NCBI GenBank assembly: GCA_030512295.1
Contig: JAULSR010000008.1
Span: forward strand, 1,285,053 to 1,349,052
Length of the DNA stretch: 64,000 bases
Reading direction: 5' to 3'
From: Bombardia bombarda
Taxonomy: Eukaryota; Ascomycota; Sordariomycetes; Sordariales; Lasiosphaeriaceae
Shown: positions 49,161-58,789 of the stretch, one piece after another
How positions within the stretch are numbered: position 1 is the stretch's first letter
Layout: each line of letters opens with the position of its first letter
Position numbers and translations under genes: made by a program
The notes under the pieces: generated by a model
Seen by the model: only the letters and a program-made list of their open reading frames with translations
What the model was told of the DNA's origin: nothing
Databases searched by the model: none

Positions 49161-50632
49161 ATGGCGATACAGCAGAATGGAAAGAGACCGCGCGCAGACG
49201 ATCCTCCGCAAGAACACCGTCCCAGCAAGAAGCTTAAAGTAGAAGGCAGAACCCAAAGTTCTTCCAACTTTGCTCCGGAGTTTTGGGATAACCTGTCCAA
49301 AGTCTGGCTCACACCTCGTGCATTACGAGAACTCGACCGGCGGAACGACGCTCGACCTGCGCCGAAGCCCCCAGCACCCGCAGTATACACAACGGATCTT
49401 GCCCGGTTTGCAAGACGCGGTGGTCCAGATCTCCACCATCTTCGAGGGGTACGGTCGCACAGAGCTCAAGGTGATCATTGACTAATTGCCATTAGTACCC
49501 CGAACTGAGAGACGACGGGCTCAATATGTCTTCCAGCCGCGCCTCCGATTCCAGCCGACGTACGAAGTCAACGACGGCAACAACGATATCCTCAAAAGTT
49601 AGAAAATCATCTGCATACGACGCCGATTTCGAGCAACACCTGGTTGACTACGATGTCTACCCTGAAGGATACCAATATATAAATAATCGCCAGACCCCTG
49701 AACCTGGAAATATGGACGAAGCGCGTTTAGAGTTATCAGCTGCCAGAGCCTCTCTTTCGCTATCGCACTTTCCTGAGTCGGCTTTCCGAGACTTCATGAG
49801 AAATAACAATACGATGTCCGAAGGCACGGTTATGCGCAATGTGATTCCCATCATCACCGGCAATGCCAGCATTCCGAACGAGGGCAATCTCCCATTCACC
49901 AACCTCAAGTCGCTAACAAAGGGTCTCACGGTCAAACCAGTGCCGGACTTCTTCGATGGGGCTCGGCCCGGACACATCGACAAATCAGTGAGAGAGGATC
50001 TGAGCCAGATAATTGTCCCCACAAAGCACGCCGACGTTCCGGTGGCACCTAATTTCTTCCTAGAAGTTAAGGCTCCGGTGGGTAGTAGTTATGTAGCACG
50101 GCGCCAGGCTTGCTACGATGGAGCTTATGGAGCCCGCGCCATGCACAGCCTGCAGAGCTATGGTGAGGAGGAGCCCGTCTACGACGGCAAGGCCTACACC
50201 TACAGCTCGACCTACTACGACGGCACACTCAAACTGTACGCCCACCATGTCACAGCGCCGACCGACCCGGAAAAACAACCGGAGTACCATATGACTCAGA
50301 TCAAAGCGTATGCTCTGACAAGCGACCGTGAGACTTGCGTAGGAGGCATAGGAGCATTCCGGAATGCGAGAGATTTGGCGCGACGCCACCGCGACGAGTT
50401 CATCCATGGTGCGAATGCAAGGGCACGTCGGTCTGATGCCTTGCTGGTTAAGGAACCGGATGCAGCAGAGGCACAGCAGTACGGAGACTCCGGTTCTGAC
50501 AAGTTTGTGGACTGTGAGGAGCATGTAGCATCAGGGCCTATTGCTACCGAAAACATCGCCGCATCCCGGTCTATTGACGGCGGCTCTGCCCTTCCCCAGC
50601 ATCTTTACACCGAAGACGAAGAGTACAGCTAG
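49161..50632 (+). CDS. DUF7924-type, PD-(D/E)XK-nuclease-like fungal protein with premature stop
   Basis: Inferred exons 49161-49448 and 49496-50632 (474 residues). The 47-bp intron has GTACGG, GACTAAT and TTAG and joins HLRG to YPELRDDGLN. The N-terminus is basic (KRPRADD, RPSKKLK: likely nuclear localisation). Residues 230-360 hold the conserved core: FFDGARPGHIDKSVREDL, TKHADVPVAPNFFLEVKAP (Glu286 and Lys288 form the E-x-K of a nuclease-like fold) and RRQACYDGAYGARAMHSLQS. Family recall is from memory; catalytic activity is not shown. The frame stays open past the TAG at 50630-50632 for 83 more serine/arginine-rich codons to 50884, ending in a likely ancestral C-terminus. CAG->TAG is a CpA->TpA change, so a RIP-type nonsense mutation is likely. 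Confidence 0.8.
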
Positions 50633-50884
50633 GAGTCTACGTCTCATGGTGCCGTGGAACCGGCCATGAGCTTTGCGACAAGCTTCACAACGAGCTTCAG
50701 CACACAAAGTCTCGCCCGTTCCAAGCGAAGCAAAGCGTCCTACAGCCCCCCATCGGAGTCTCAGTTACACAAGAAACGGACGCGCCGTAGTGAGACTCGA
50801 AGATCAGGTGTGCCTATAGGAGCCTTAACATCTACGGCACCGGCCGCAAAGCAGCTGGCAGAAGCCGAAGGAGACTATACTTGA
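50633..50884 (+). pseudogene. Former C-terminal extension of the DUF7924-type gene, beyond an in-frame stop
   Basis: Same frame as the upstream exon. It reads ESTSHGAVEPAMSFATSF, then SLARSKRSKASYSPPSES and KKRTRRSETRRS, ending at TGA 50882-50884. Low-complexity basic and serine-rich tails of this kind follow the nuclease-like core in this family as I recall it. Only one substitution separates it from the open gene. Confidence 0.6.
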
Positions 50885-50964
50885 AGTGATGACCGTCACC
50901 TGTTGTATCACCTGGACGAGGATAGGTCGCGCATCTGGGAACACGTGTGACTGAGGACTGAAAC

Positions 50965-51045
50965 CAGTGTTTTTCTACTATCATGTTATTTCAGTGTTCT
51001 TCTACTATCATGTTATTTCAGTGTTTTTCTACTATCATGTTATTT
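50965..51045. repeat. Three tandem copies of a 27-bp unit
   Basis: The unit starts CAGTGTTTTTCTACTATCAT and ends GTTATTT; there is one C/T difference in the second copy. It lies 80 bp after the end of the extended DUF7924-type frame, so probably in its 3' region. Confidence 0.95.
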
Positions 51046-52376
51046 TAGCCCCTACTTCATTTACGCTTCCACCGCCCCTCCATGTCATAATAACGTGAAA
51101 TGCTGCTGAAACCTAGACGGACAACCGACTCAGAGAAAGAGTCCATCACAACACCTTTGTGTGGTGTTTCTCATCTTCGACAAGATCTCTGTGGGCGGGC
51201 AAACTTTCAGCGATACGTACGTCGGGTACAAAGTCCACGGATAAGACAGCCATCAAGCTCGAGGCTTATTCTGTCGTTTGTGATCATTCAGCAGAGTTAG
51301 TCCACCCTGCATCAGCCCCTCCGTGCCTCTCCTCCTTCAGTTGCCTGGCTCTCTTGTGCCAATTCCAGTTCCAACCTCAACCCCGTGGGGCAACCTGCTT
51401 GGTTGCCCTGAAGGGTAACAGGTTCCTCCAAGCTCAGTCCGCAACCAAACCAACCTGCTCGAGAATCGTTGCCTATGACGTCGAGGGCGACTCCCAGGAG
51501 GCCCACATCGCCGACGATTATCGCCTGGGCTCCTCCTGCCTTCGGGTCCTCGGGAGAACCGTTTGGAGGGTTGACCTGCTCGGTTCTCTTGTCAGTTCGG
51601 ACTCGGCGGCTGGGCCGTGGGACTCACCGGTGGATGTGGAGAAGCTGGGGAATTCGGAGGAGCCGGAGGGGCTGGAGGGGCTGGCTTCTTGCCAGACTCT
51701 CCGTTCGTAACCATTTTTTGCCATAAAAGCTGTGCAACTAGGCCTCTGAAGCTGGCACCATGTCAGAGTATGTTTTGTAGGGCATTGCCCTCCCCCCACC
51801 TTGGGGGATTGGATTACCTGAAGAGTAAGGGCTGGAGTCTTGATGGTTATCCTGCGTAGAGAAGCGGAGAAAACTTTCGGAGAAAACTTTCATCCCAGTA
51901 TTTGGACGGGCATGAACGAAGCTCAAGGACCCAATGCGAGCAGAAGTCGGTGTCAAATAAGATCTGAACAAGTCACTTAGCGGGCTCTGTTTCAAGCCTC
52001 CAGAACCACAAATCCGTCTGAGACTCTCGGGGTCTTCCGGCTGTTTCTTGGAGCAGGTGTGAGCACAAAATCGTGCCCTCCCCCCCTCTTCCCTCATCTA
52101 CCCTTACAAAGTGCAGCCCCATATGGGCGTGTCTGCTGATCGTCGGTACAGATGCTGTCTTGCCGGGCTCCTTTGGAGGCAGGGCAGAGTGCACGTTTTC
52201 ATGCGCCTGAGCCCTTGCTTGGGGCACCCATTTGTACCCCTTCAAATCAAATCGGTCGGATCAACCTGCGATTGAGAATGAATTTACTCAATATTTAATC
52301 CAGCAGATATTGGTTAACTAAAGCTTTAACCACATACCTAAGCTCATGTCCTCTCGTATTAAGTCATTCTTGCACC
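51046..52376. other. Spacer with no confident gene
   Basis: Several overlapping frames exist, the longest at 51159-51710 (plus) and 51738-52097 (minus). None has a recognisable motif, start context or intron pattern; the Gly/Ala-rich run near 51640-51690 is a composition effect. No repeats with copies elsewhere in the window. Confidence 0.45.
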
Positions 52377-52880
52377 ATGACCTCCAGCTCTCAGACGAGG
52401 GAAGGGTTTTACCACCATACAAAGGCACAGTTCATCACCCCGTCGTCCCTAAACGCTAGCGGTAGCCATAAATGCAGTTGGGGGGGGGGGGGGGTAGGAT
52501 CACAGTCAACGAAGATAACTTGCCCCACCTGCGCACTACCACTGCTGGAAACTAAAGAGAAAGCAACCATTTTCAACGTTTTTGGTCAAGGTACTGGCTG
52601 AGATTTCGGCACCCAATCTCCATCGACGGCGACAATCGAAGCTGAGGCTATTATGGAAGCCATTGACAGAGCTATGGGAACCCGTGTTATTCAGAGCTAC
52701 AGCACTCAAATTAGGGAGATGGAGGAAACAATCCGTTGCTTGAAAGGAAGGAATCTTATGTCAGAGGAGGAAGTGGCCAAACTGAGGACGGTCATCACAG
52801 GTTTTGGAGAACAAGAAAGGGTGATCATCGGAAGTGTAAGAGTGCTGGATTCACAGGTGATAGCGGAGGCCACTGTGTAA
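52377..52880 (+). pseudogene. Uncharacterised coiled-coil reading frame with one in-frame stop
   Basis: ATG 52377 opens a frame with CPTCALPLLETKEKA (possible zinc-binding C-x2-C) and stops at TGA 52599-52601. The same frame then continues 92 codons to TAA 52878-52880, including AIDRAMGTRVIQSY and a heptad-like stretch (QIREMEETIRCLKGRNLMSE then EVAKLRTVI). Removing one stop gives a 167-residue protein. A 15-G run at 52480-52494 lies in the first half and could also cause length variation. No known family. Confidence 0.4.
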
Positions 52881-53161
52881 GAGTGACACACAATTGCCAA
52901 GTTTAAAAGACGTTGCGTGAGATCGGCGGGAATTCGCGACGCGTGGGCGTGGCCACGTGAGACGTGACCGCCGTCCGTGCGCTAGAGAGCCAATGACATC
53001 GCTCGTCGACGGCCCACATGCGCTGGTCAAAAAGTGACTGGGCAAATACGGGACGCCAAGCATCACCCCGCAACAACCTTCTTACGTCCGTAACAGGTCC
53101 AACACGGCGCACCCATCTGATCAAGTGTCCAGACGGCGCCAAGTCATTTCCGCCCGCCAAA

Positions 53162-55837
53162 ATGCGCCCGAACGCCGAACCAGACGATGACGCGATTATT
53201 TTAGCACCCGATCAAGCCTCGGAGGTCGACCGCTTCCGCGATGAACTCCGCATCTGCGAGACCGATGCGCAGCGATATGATCTGTGCGTGCAGAAACGAG
53301 ATGAGTTGCTCGATCAACATACCACATTGCAGATATTGGTCGCTGCCTGCGAGCATGTCATGTCGACCGAGTGCCCCGAGTACAGACGGCGGAAGCAGAC
53401 CAAGAACCGAGACTCGACCCAGCCGCTGACAAATAAAGAGGACGACGCAGCGCAGTGGGGTCGCTTTTTGGGGGTTGCCACAGATGGATCCAAACGTCTC
53501 TCTGCTCTGAAGGAGGTGGCGCGCTGCTGGGGTCGAGACCTTGTCCAGCACTACCAGTGGGCCTCCAAGGGCGAGAAATACTGGAACCAACTGCGCACCA
53601 CGGCACGGAGAGTCCCTGTGTGGGAGGAAGCTGTGGTTGGTCTGAACTGGGCGATGCTCCAACGATCTAGGGCTATCCGGCGACGGCCGGTACAGGCTTT
53701 GGTCAACCCGATCGAGCAGGCGGATCTGGGCAGTCTCAGGGCTTGGTCGCGCGAGGATCCATTTCCCTGCCAAAAGCTGGCTGCCAAAGACTTGCCGGAT
53801 GCCTTCGGGTTCGATAGATATGGTCTCATGGTCCACAAGGAGTTTGCTGTCGACCTACCTGATCCTGATGGTACTGGTGCTGCGCAGGTGCTGGCCGTAC
53901 CGGAAGCTAATAGCGCCGACATCCCAGGGCCGTCAGAGCAGAACGATACTACGGCGCCAGACATGCTGGCACTTGTGGCATCGCAACCCGGTCATGCGGA
54001 TTCAAATACGGACGACATTGTGGCTGAAGTCACTGGTGCCTTCCTTGCTGAGACTGTTGATGGCGCAACACCCACTAGCCATGATCAGTCTAGTACTGGT
54101 TCAGCAGAGGACACGGCCGCAACGACTCCAGAGGCTCCTCATTTCCCGGATAACTTTAACGATACGAGTGCTCCTGACAAGCCTCCTGGAATGTCACTCC
54201 GTGCACGTAAAGAGCTGTCCTACCACGAGCCCTCTGAGGGCGGAGGAACCTCCAAGGCCAGACAAGCCCGGCTTGCTGCTTCGGCCAAGGCACCAAAGAT
54301 CCCACCACGATGCTGTACGGCCGAGGTCCCATCGACACTTCTGTTGGCCCTGGACAACCCGTCTATGTTCGGGCCGGAGGCAGCAGAGCAACTCTCTCCG
54401 TTTCTCACGCAACTCTGCCGTCCACATCTTCAGCTTTTCGCAACACGGACGTCGGCCATTGCCCTTGCCCAAAAATCCACCCCGATGGGGAACCAATTTG
54501 GTGCCGATCACCCCATCCGTCGACGCGCCGCCTCACTGCCAGATATCACTGAGCCTGTATCAAAACGGCCCCGGCTTAACGCGCCTCCACCGTTCCTTCC
54601 TACACCCATGGCGGCGAGACCAGATGTTGCTCGAGACCGACCAATGCACGATCGGACGGCGGATGATACTTACAGGAGACGGGTCCTTGCTGAGCTGCAG
54701 GAGAAATCCAGCCAGCACACGCCATCGCGAGACTCCCATGGTAAGGAAACCGACGAGCTTATCTGCAAATTGCTAGAGAAGGTCGAGCAGCCTAACACAG
54801 ACAGGAGTAAGGGCGCGGTTGAGGCATTACTTTGCGCCGGCGATGAAGCAGCAAGCCTGGCTGAGTCCGGGTCTCCTCACGATGCTCCGATAATCACTGA
54901 AGGCCAACAGCAATTCCAATGGAGCAAGGGCGACAGGGCCATTGTTCAGCTTTTCCGGCGAATGGGCTTCCTCGACAAGTCAGTCTCTGTGCAAGTACCA
55001 TCTCGCAATTCCAGTGCCCAGTCATACAAAGTCCAGAAACTCAGTGAAGTCCGGAAACGGTTCCTTAGCCAGGACGGCACCGATGACCCGTGGAACATTC
55101 TGGATCTGCAGAGCCCCCTGCCGCAGTCCATGCCGAACTTCTTGACTGGGGAGAACTGTCAACTCCTCCTTCAAGTTCGCAATGCGGTGCTGATGGAGGA
55201 AAGCGCCGAAAGGGTGGTAGCATCAACGCAGGAGTGGAACGAGTGGAAGAACGTTCTCGACTGGGTCCTGTTATCAGAAGGTGGCCACAACACGGCGCCG
55301 CACATGGACAGTCACGGCTTTGCTACGTGGATCACGGCCCAGGAAGGGTCAATTGGGTTCGGCTGGATGTCTTGCCCAACAGACAAGGAGCGAAACTCGT
55401 GGACGGCCGACCCTCACTGCTATACAGGCGGCCGGTGGAGATATATTATCCTCAAGCCTGGCCAGTCTGTTTTCTTTATGCCGGGAACGATTCACTTTGT
55501 TTTCCGGGTGCGCGAGTGTCAGACGTTGGCTCTTGGTGGCCATATTCTTCAGTGGTCAGACATCAGGCGATGGATGCAAGTCGTGCTCGCTCAGACAAGG
55601 AACCCAGCCATTACTAACGAAGATATGAAGCAGAGCGCGCCGAAACTTGTCCATGTCGTGGCGGAGCTCGTCAAAGCCAGAGCGGAGGAAGGTGAGGTGG
55701 AGCAGCTCGGTGGCGAAGCTGCGGTTATGCAATTCTTCGCATCTGTGAAGGTAAGGCTGTCGCGAACGTTTGAGACAAAGGCTAATGAGGTCAAGGAATT
55801 CGACCAAAGACCAAGGCGCTGCCGACGAGGGTTCTAG
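53162..55837 (+). CDS. JmjC-like (cupin-fold) domain protein, 891 residues, single exon
   Basis: The C-terminal 200 residues look like a JmjC domain: HMDSHGFATWI (His714-x-Asp716), KPGQSVFFMPGTIHFVFRV (His778) form the HxD...H iron triad of 2-oxoglutarate-dependent dioxygenases, and LSEGGHNTAPH precedes it as in several fungal JmjC proteins. Before this come an N-terminal helical region (about 20-250), a long acidic/serine-threonine-rich linker (250-400), a region with basic patches (RRRAASLPD, SKRPRLN) and a helical part before the fold. Start chosen at 53162 (CAAAATGC) rather than the in-frame ATG at 53018, whose extra 48 residues are Arg-rich and lie in promoter-like sequence. Stop TAG 55835-55837. 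Substrate (histone or other) cannot be told. The frame is clean, so this may be the one fully intact gene of the island. Confidence 0.78.
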   Translation: MRPNAEPDDDAIILAPDQASEVDRFRDELRICETDAQRYDLCVQKRDELLDQHTTLQILVAACEHVMSTECPEYRRRKQTKNRDSTQPLTNKEDDAAQWGRFLGVATDGSKRLSALKEVARCWGRDLVQHYQWASKGEKYWNQLRTTARRVPVWEEAVVGLNWAMLQRSRAIRRRPVQALVNPIEQADLGSLRAWSREDPFPCQKLAAKDLPDAFGFDRYGLMVHKEFAVDLPDPDGTGAAQVLAVPEANSADIPGPSEQNDTTAPDMLALVASQPGHADSNTDDIVAEVTGAFLAETVDGATPTSHDQSSTGSAEDTAATTPEAPHFPDNFNDTSAPDKPPGMSLRARKELSYHEPSEGGGTSKARQARLAASAKAPKIPPRCCTAEVPSTLLLALDNPSMFGPEAAEQLSPFLTQLCRPHLQLFATRTSAIALAQKSTPMGNQFGADHPIRRRAASLPDITEPVSKRPRLNAPPPFLPTPMAARPDVARDRPMHDRTADDTYRRRVLAELQEKSSQHTPSRDSHGKETDELICKLLEKVEQPNTDRSKGAVEALLCAGDEAASLAESGSPHDAPIITEGQQQFQWSKGDRAIVQLFRRMGFLDKSVSVQVPSRNSSAQSYKVQKLSEVRKRFLSQDGTDDPWNILDLQSPLPQSMPNFLTGENCQLLLQVRNAVLMEESAERVVASTQEWNEWKNVLDWVLLSEGGHNTAPHMDSHGFATWITAQEGSIGFGWMSCPTDKERNSWTADPHCYTGGRWRYIILKPGQSVFFMPGTIHFVFRVRECQTLALGGHILQWSDIRRWMQVVLAQTRNPAITNEDMKQSAPKLVHVVAELVKARAEEGEVEQLGGEAAVMQFFASVKVRLSRTFETKANEVKEFDQRPRRCRRGF

Positions 55838-56035
55838 TTAACCAAAGAGGAGAGGGGTAAGGGTTCTGGTTAACCAGAAAACAGAAAGACGGGGGTTATG
55901 GTTAGCCAGAGAGCAGAGCGGCAGGGGTTTTGGTTAACCAGAGAGGAGAAAGGTAAGGGCCCCAGCTAACTAGAGAGGACAAAACAGAAAACAGAAAGAC
56001 GGGGGTTCTGGTTAACCAGAAAGCAGAACATAGCC
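55838..56035. repeat. Imperfect tandem repeat with a GGTTAACC core
   Basis: Five to six degenerate units of about 33-37 bp share GGTTCTGGTTAACCAGA and a purine-rich part (GAGAGCAGAAAGACGGGGG). It starts immediately after the stop codon of the JmjC-like gene, so it probably lies in its 3' untranslated region. Confidence 0.85.
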
Positions 56036-57606
56036 CTGCCAGAGCAGTCCCTGCTCAGTCAGCAAGTTACCTGGAGAACTCAAAAATAAGTGGCTTTTCC
56101 AAACGTCTCGTAATCCACAGCTTCATCACATCTTAGTTTGTTACCAGGCGCTACAGAAGGTAGTCTTAAAAGGACGTCGTTTAGAGGCGCTCGCCCACCA
56201 GACACGACGCAACCGAGGGCGCTCACACCTCCAAAGCCGGTATTGGGCACGATTAGAGGCGCCGATCCGGGTTACACACGATGGGTGCGCCACGTAGAGG
56301 CTGTGCCCGTCGTTACGACGGTGCAGGCCTGTGGCCGGTGTTACCATGGGGGACCATGCCGTGCGTTCTAGACACGCTGCAGTGGGCTTAAAGGAACGCA
56401 GTTAATGTGAGCAAGTTCTGGGTTACTAGACACCATATCCTATACCATACTCAGATACTCAGATCACCTAGATCCAGGCTAGCGTGTCTAGTAACGTAGG
56501 GATAGCCCCCCTGGTGTCTAGTAACACCGGCAGGACCTGTGCACCGTGTCTAGTAACGCAGGGCAGCCCCCCCATCTGACTGAGCCTGGATCCGGGTAAG
56601 GCATTTGGGGGCAGCCGAGGGTGGGGACACTGCGACCCAGGGTACCCGTCCCAGCTTCACTAACCCATATTTAACTGAGATTCCTATACGTCCAGTCTAA
56701 AGACTGCAATTAAGGGCACGCATTTCACGCTTCCACAATTTGCACCTGCACTTAGATGCACACTAATATGGAATAACTAACACTATTTACATGTGGAAAC
56801 AGAGCCTTCTTTTTAGAAGCCGGCCACCTCTGTTCCCTTGTGCTATACCATCAACCCCCGTAATTACAACTGGCGGGGGATAAAGCATCTCCTATCGTCA
56901 TCATTAGCTGTGCTATCTGTAGAGGAAAGGGTTGTTTACAAATTCAGTTGGCTGTATTGGCGAAACTTCCTTGCCAGATCGAAAGATAAAGTCTTTGCGT
57001 GTCCCAGGTATTGAGGTCGAGAAATATATCCTCGCGCCGTAATCCTGATGCAGCTCACACCCCGTTTTAACCAGAGTTCGCCATCTCTTCTGGAAATTTG
57101 CACCGCTTCTGTCCCTTTTCTTTATTGACTTGGGCAATGGGTGGCTTGGCGCATTTACCGACTTGGACTGCATTTCTGGTATCCCCATAATATGATATCC
57201 TTTTCTTTTACTATAGGTGAGCTTCTATCTAGTGATCAGACGGGAGCACACCCAAAGACCTTGTGGTGGGCGAGCCCATATGAAGTCTATTCGGTCCATT
57301 GTCTGGCATCCATACTTGTTGATTTGGTGTCCGGGATCCAATTGTCAGAAATCTGTCAAGACATGGATGAACCCCTCAGCAAGCGCCAACTGCCGACAGT
57401 GGAATTTAATTGGAGATTAAAAATAACCGGCCAATTAATTACCTCCAGGCCAACCATGATTGGCTGGCGCTAAAGTTGCCACCCAGATCCACACCCACAT
57501 GTCACACCCACATCCAGACGGAACCCCGGCTCTAGGCCATACCATCTCACACTCAGACACATCCCCGGCTCGGGCCAGTCAGAGACACCACGCGTGATTG
57601 CAGAAG
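56036..57606. other. Spacer with a dispersed 12-bp motif; no gene seen
   Basis: GTGTCTAGTAAC occurs directly at 56484-56495, 56514-56525 and 56546-56557 and inverted at 56422-56433, with a partial CTAGACAC at 56368. Between them lie GC-rich strings of C and G. From 56650 on the sequence is ordinary AT-balanced spacer with short frames only. Confidence 0.55.
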
Positions 57607-57613
57607 TGTACAC

Positions 57614-57747
57614 AGTAGATCCTTTCGTTCGAGCGACGACTCTGAGAGCTCCTTACATTTAGGAAATGAGATGTGAAAATAGTAGATTTCGAATCCCATT
57701 TCCTAAATGCGAGGAGCTTTCCGTGACTCAGACCTACTAGTAGATCC
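57614..57747. repeat. Hairpin-forming segment between 9-bp direct repeats (small MITE candidate)
   Basis: AGTAGATCC occurs at 57614-57622 and 57739-57747. Between them, arms at 57647-57668 and 57697-57718 (AGCTCCT..CATTTAGGAAATG and its near complement) form a hairpin of about 20 pairs with a 28-nt loop. The arms do not reach the direct repeats, so an element end is not proven. Confidence 0.5.
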
Positions 57748-57855
57748 ACTGTAGACCTAAGACAGCATCATGCCACTAGAAACCCGCGTCTGTTAGCGTC
57801 TTGGGGGGTAGCTGGCCAAAAGAATTCAGTGCGGCTTCTCACCTCGTGCATCTCT

Positions 57856-58092
57856 TTACTGTCGTTCGTGTCCATGTAGCGGCCAGAGACACTTTTTCCA
57901 TTTGCGCAAGATTCCGGCAATGTTGATTTCAGAGTTGTCCGCGTATGCCGGTTTGAGAAAGCGAATATCTCTCAGCTGCTGGCGCAGGCTGGTACGCTGT
58001 GCAGCCGTAAGTTCTTTTGGCCGCTTCTTCGTTACTCGTTTTTGGGACTCTCGCTCAGTGAAGCGCCTGATGAAGTCGTTGTGGGAAGTCAT
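57856..58092 (-). pseudogene. N-terminal fragment of a DUF3435-type recombinase
   Basis: Minus-strand frame from ATG 58092: MTSHNDFIRRFTERESQKR, KKRPKELTAAQRTSLRQQLR, DIRFLKPAYADNSEINIAG and ILRKWKK. Basic N-terminus followed by NIAGILRKWK is the usual beginning of DUF3435 proteins, just before the core-binding region. After KWKK the frame is lost. It has the same direction as the large relic at 45750-48045, which begins close to where this piece ends in the family alignment; they could be one gene split by about 9.8 kb or two separate copies. Confidence 0.62.
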
Positions 58093-58267
58093 TGCTGATA
58101 GAACGCGGTGCGGCAAGGCATTGGCGACGATGAGTGCAAGTGCATGCGATTGGCCGCAGCCCTTCCGCGATTTGATTTGGCCGTGGCCCCTTAGCGGGAA
58201 ACGTCGTGCAGCCAATGCGGTCGAGGAGGGGTACAGTACCGTGTACCTTATTGTGACGACACGCGCC

Positions 58268-58446
58268 AGCCTTCGTACAACAAAAGGAAATGTCAATCCG
58301 ACTCGTTGCAAAGACGTACGACGTCCTTAAAACCACCCTCCGCGACCGAATAAAAGGCTGCACTCTAAAAGCCGACAAACGGCAATGCCCAGCACAATTT
58401 AACCTTAACTGAAAAAGAGACCCTTCTATAATATATACTAATTTAA
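58268..58446 (+). pseudogene. pogo-like transposase N-terminal relic outside the island
   Basis: Aligned with 2810-2985 and 10785-10955: KTYDVLKTTLRDRIKGCTLK reads as the helix-turn-helix region of a pogo transposase. It is less mutated than the island copies and therefore shows the original codons well. Both ends are abrupt. Confidence 0.75.
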
Positions 58447-58789
58447 ACAATGTGACGGCGTATCTGCCGCCATTTTTGGAGGGTTCTGCCGCCCACTCCG
58501 GTGGCACACCTGCCAGAAATCTGGTGCCGCTTTAAAGCTGCCCCTCCGTTCCGCCCCCCACGACCGCAGCCGTGCGAGGTACCTCCATACACCCCCGCCA
58601 GGTACCCTGCCAGGAACCACGGACCCCACCAACTCATTCTCAGGGCCCTAAAACCAGGCCGGCTCTTCTGACCTCTGCTCCCCCCCTTCATCGTTCCTGG
58701 ATCCAGGAAGGCGGCCGAAAATGGCTCCCACCTCAGCACTTAAGCGGCCGCGGCCGCACCGCTCTCGCAATGCGAGGCGCCTAATGTCT
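58447..58789. other. GC-rich spacer, no gene seen
   Basis: Contains a perfect palindrome of GCGGCCGC type (58745-58758) and short frames without motifs. No copies elsewhere in the window. Confidence 0.5.

Noticed and set aside
43334..51045. Direct-repeat arrays resembling CRISPR
   Set aside because: Units are contiguous without unique spacers, and the genome is fungal.
52480..52494. Run of 15 G as a G-quadruplex or slippery regulatory site
   Set aside because: A plain homopolymer; length may be uncertain in sequencing and nothing around it supports a function.
57670..57705. tRNA T-arm-like string (ATTTCGAATCCC)
   Set aside because: No matching acceptor, D or anticodon arms nearby; it is the loop of the hairpin segment.
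40962..58092. An intact Starship with defined ends
   Set aside because: The recombinase copies are broken and I found no paired short direct repeats or insertion edges that would define an element.
57902..58330. 142-codon plus-strand open frame
   Set aside because: Antisense to the DUF3435 N-terminal fragment and running into the pogo relic; no motif of its own.
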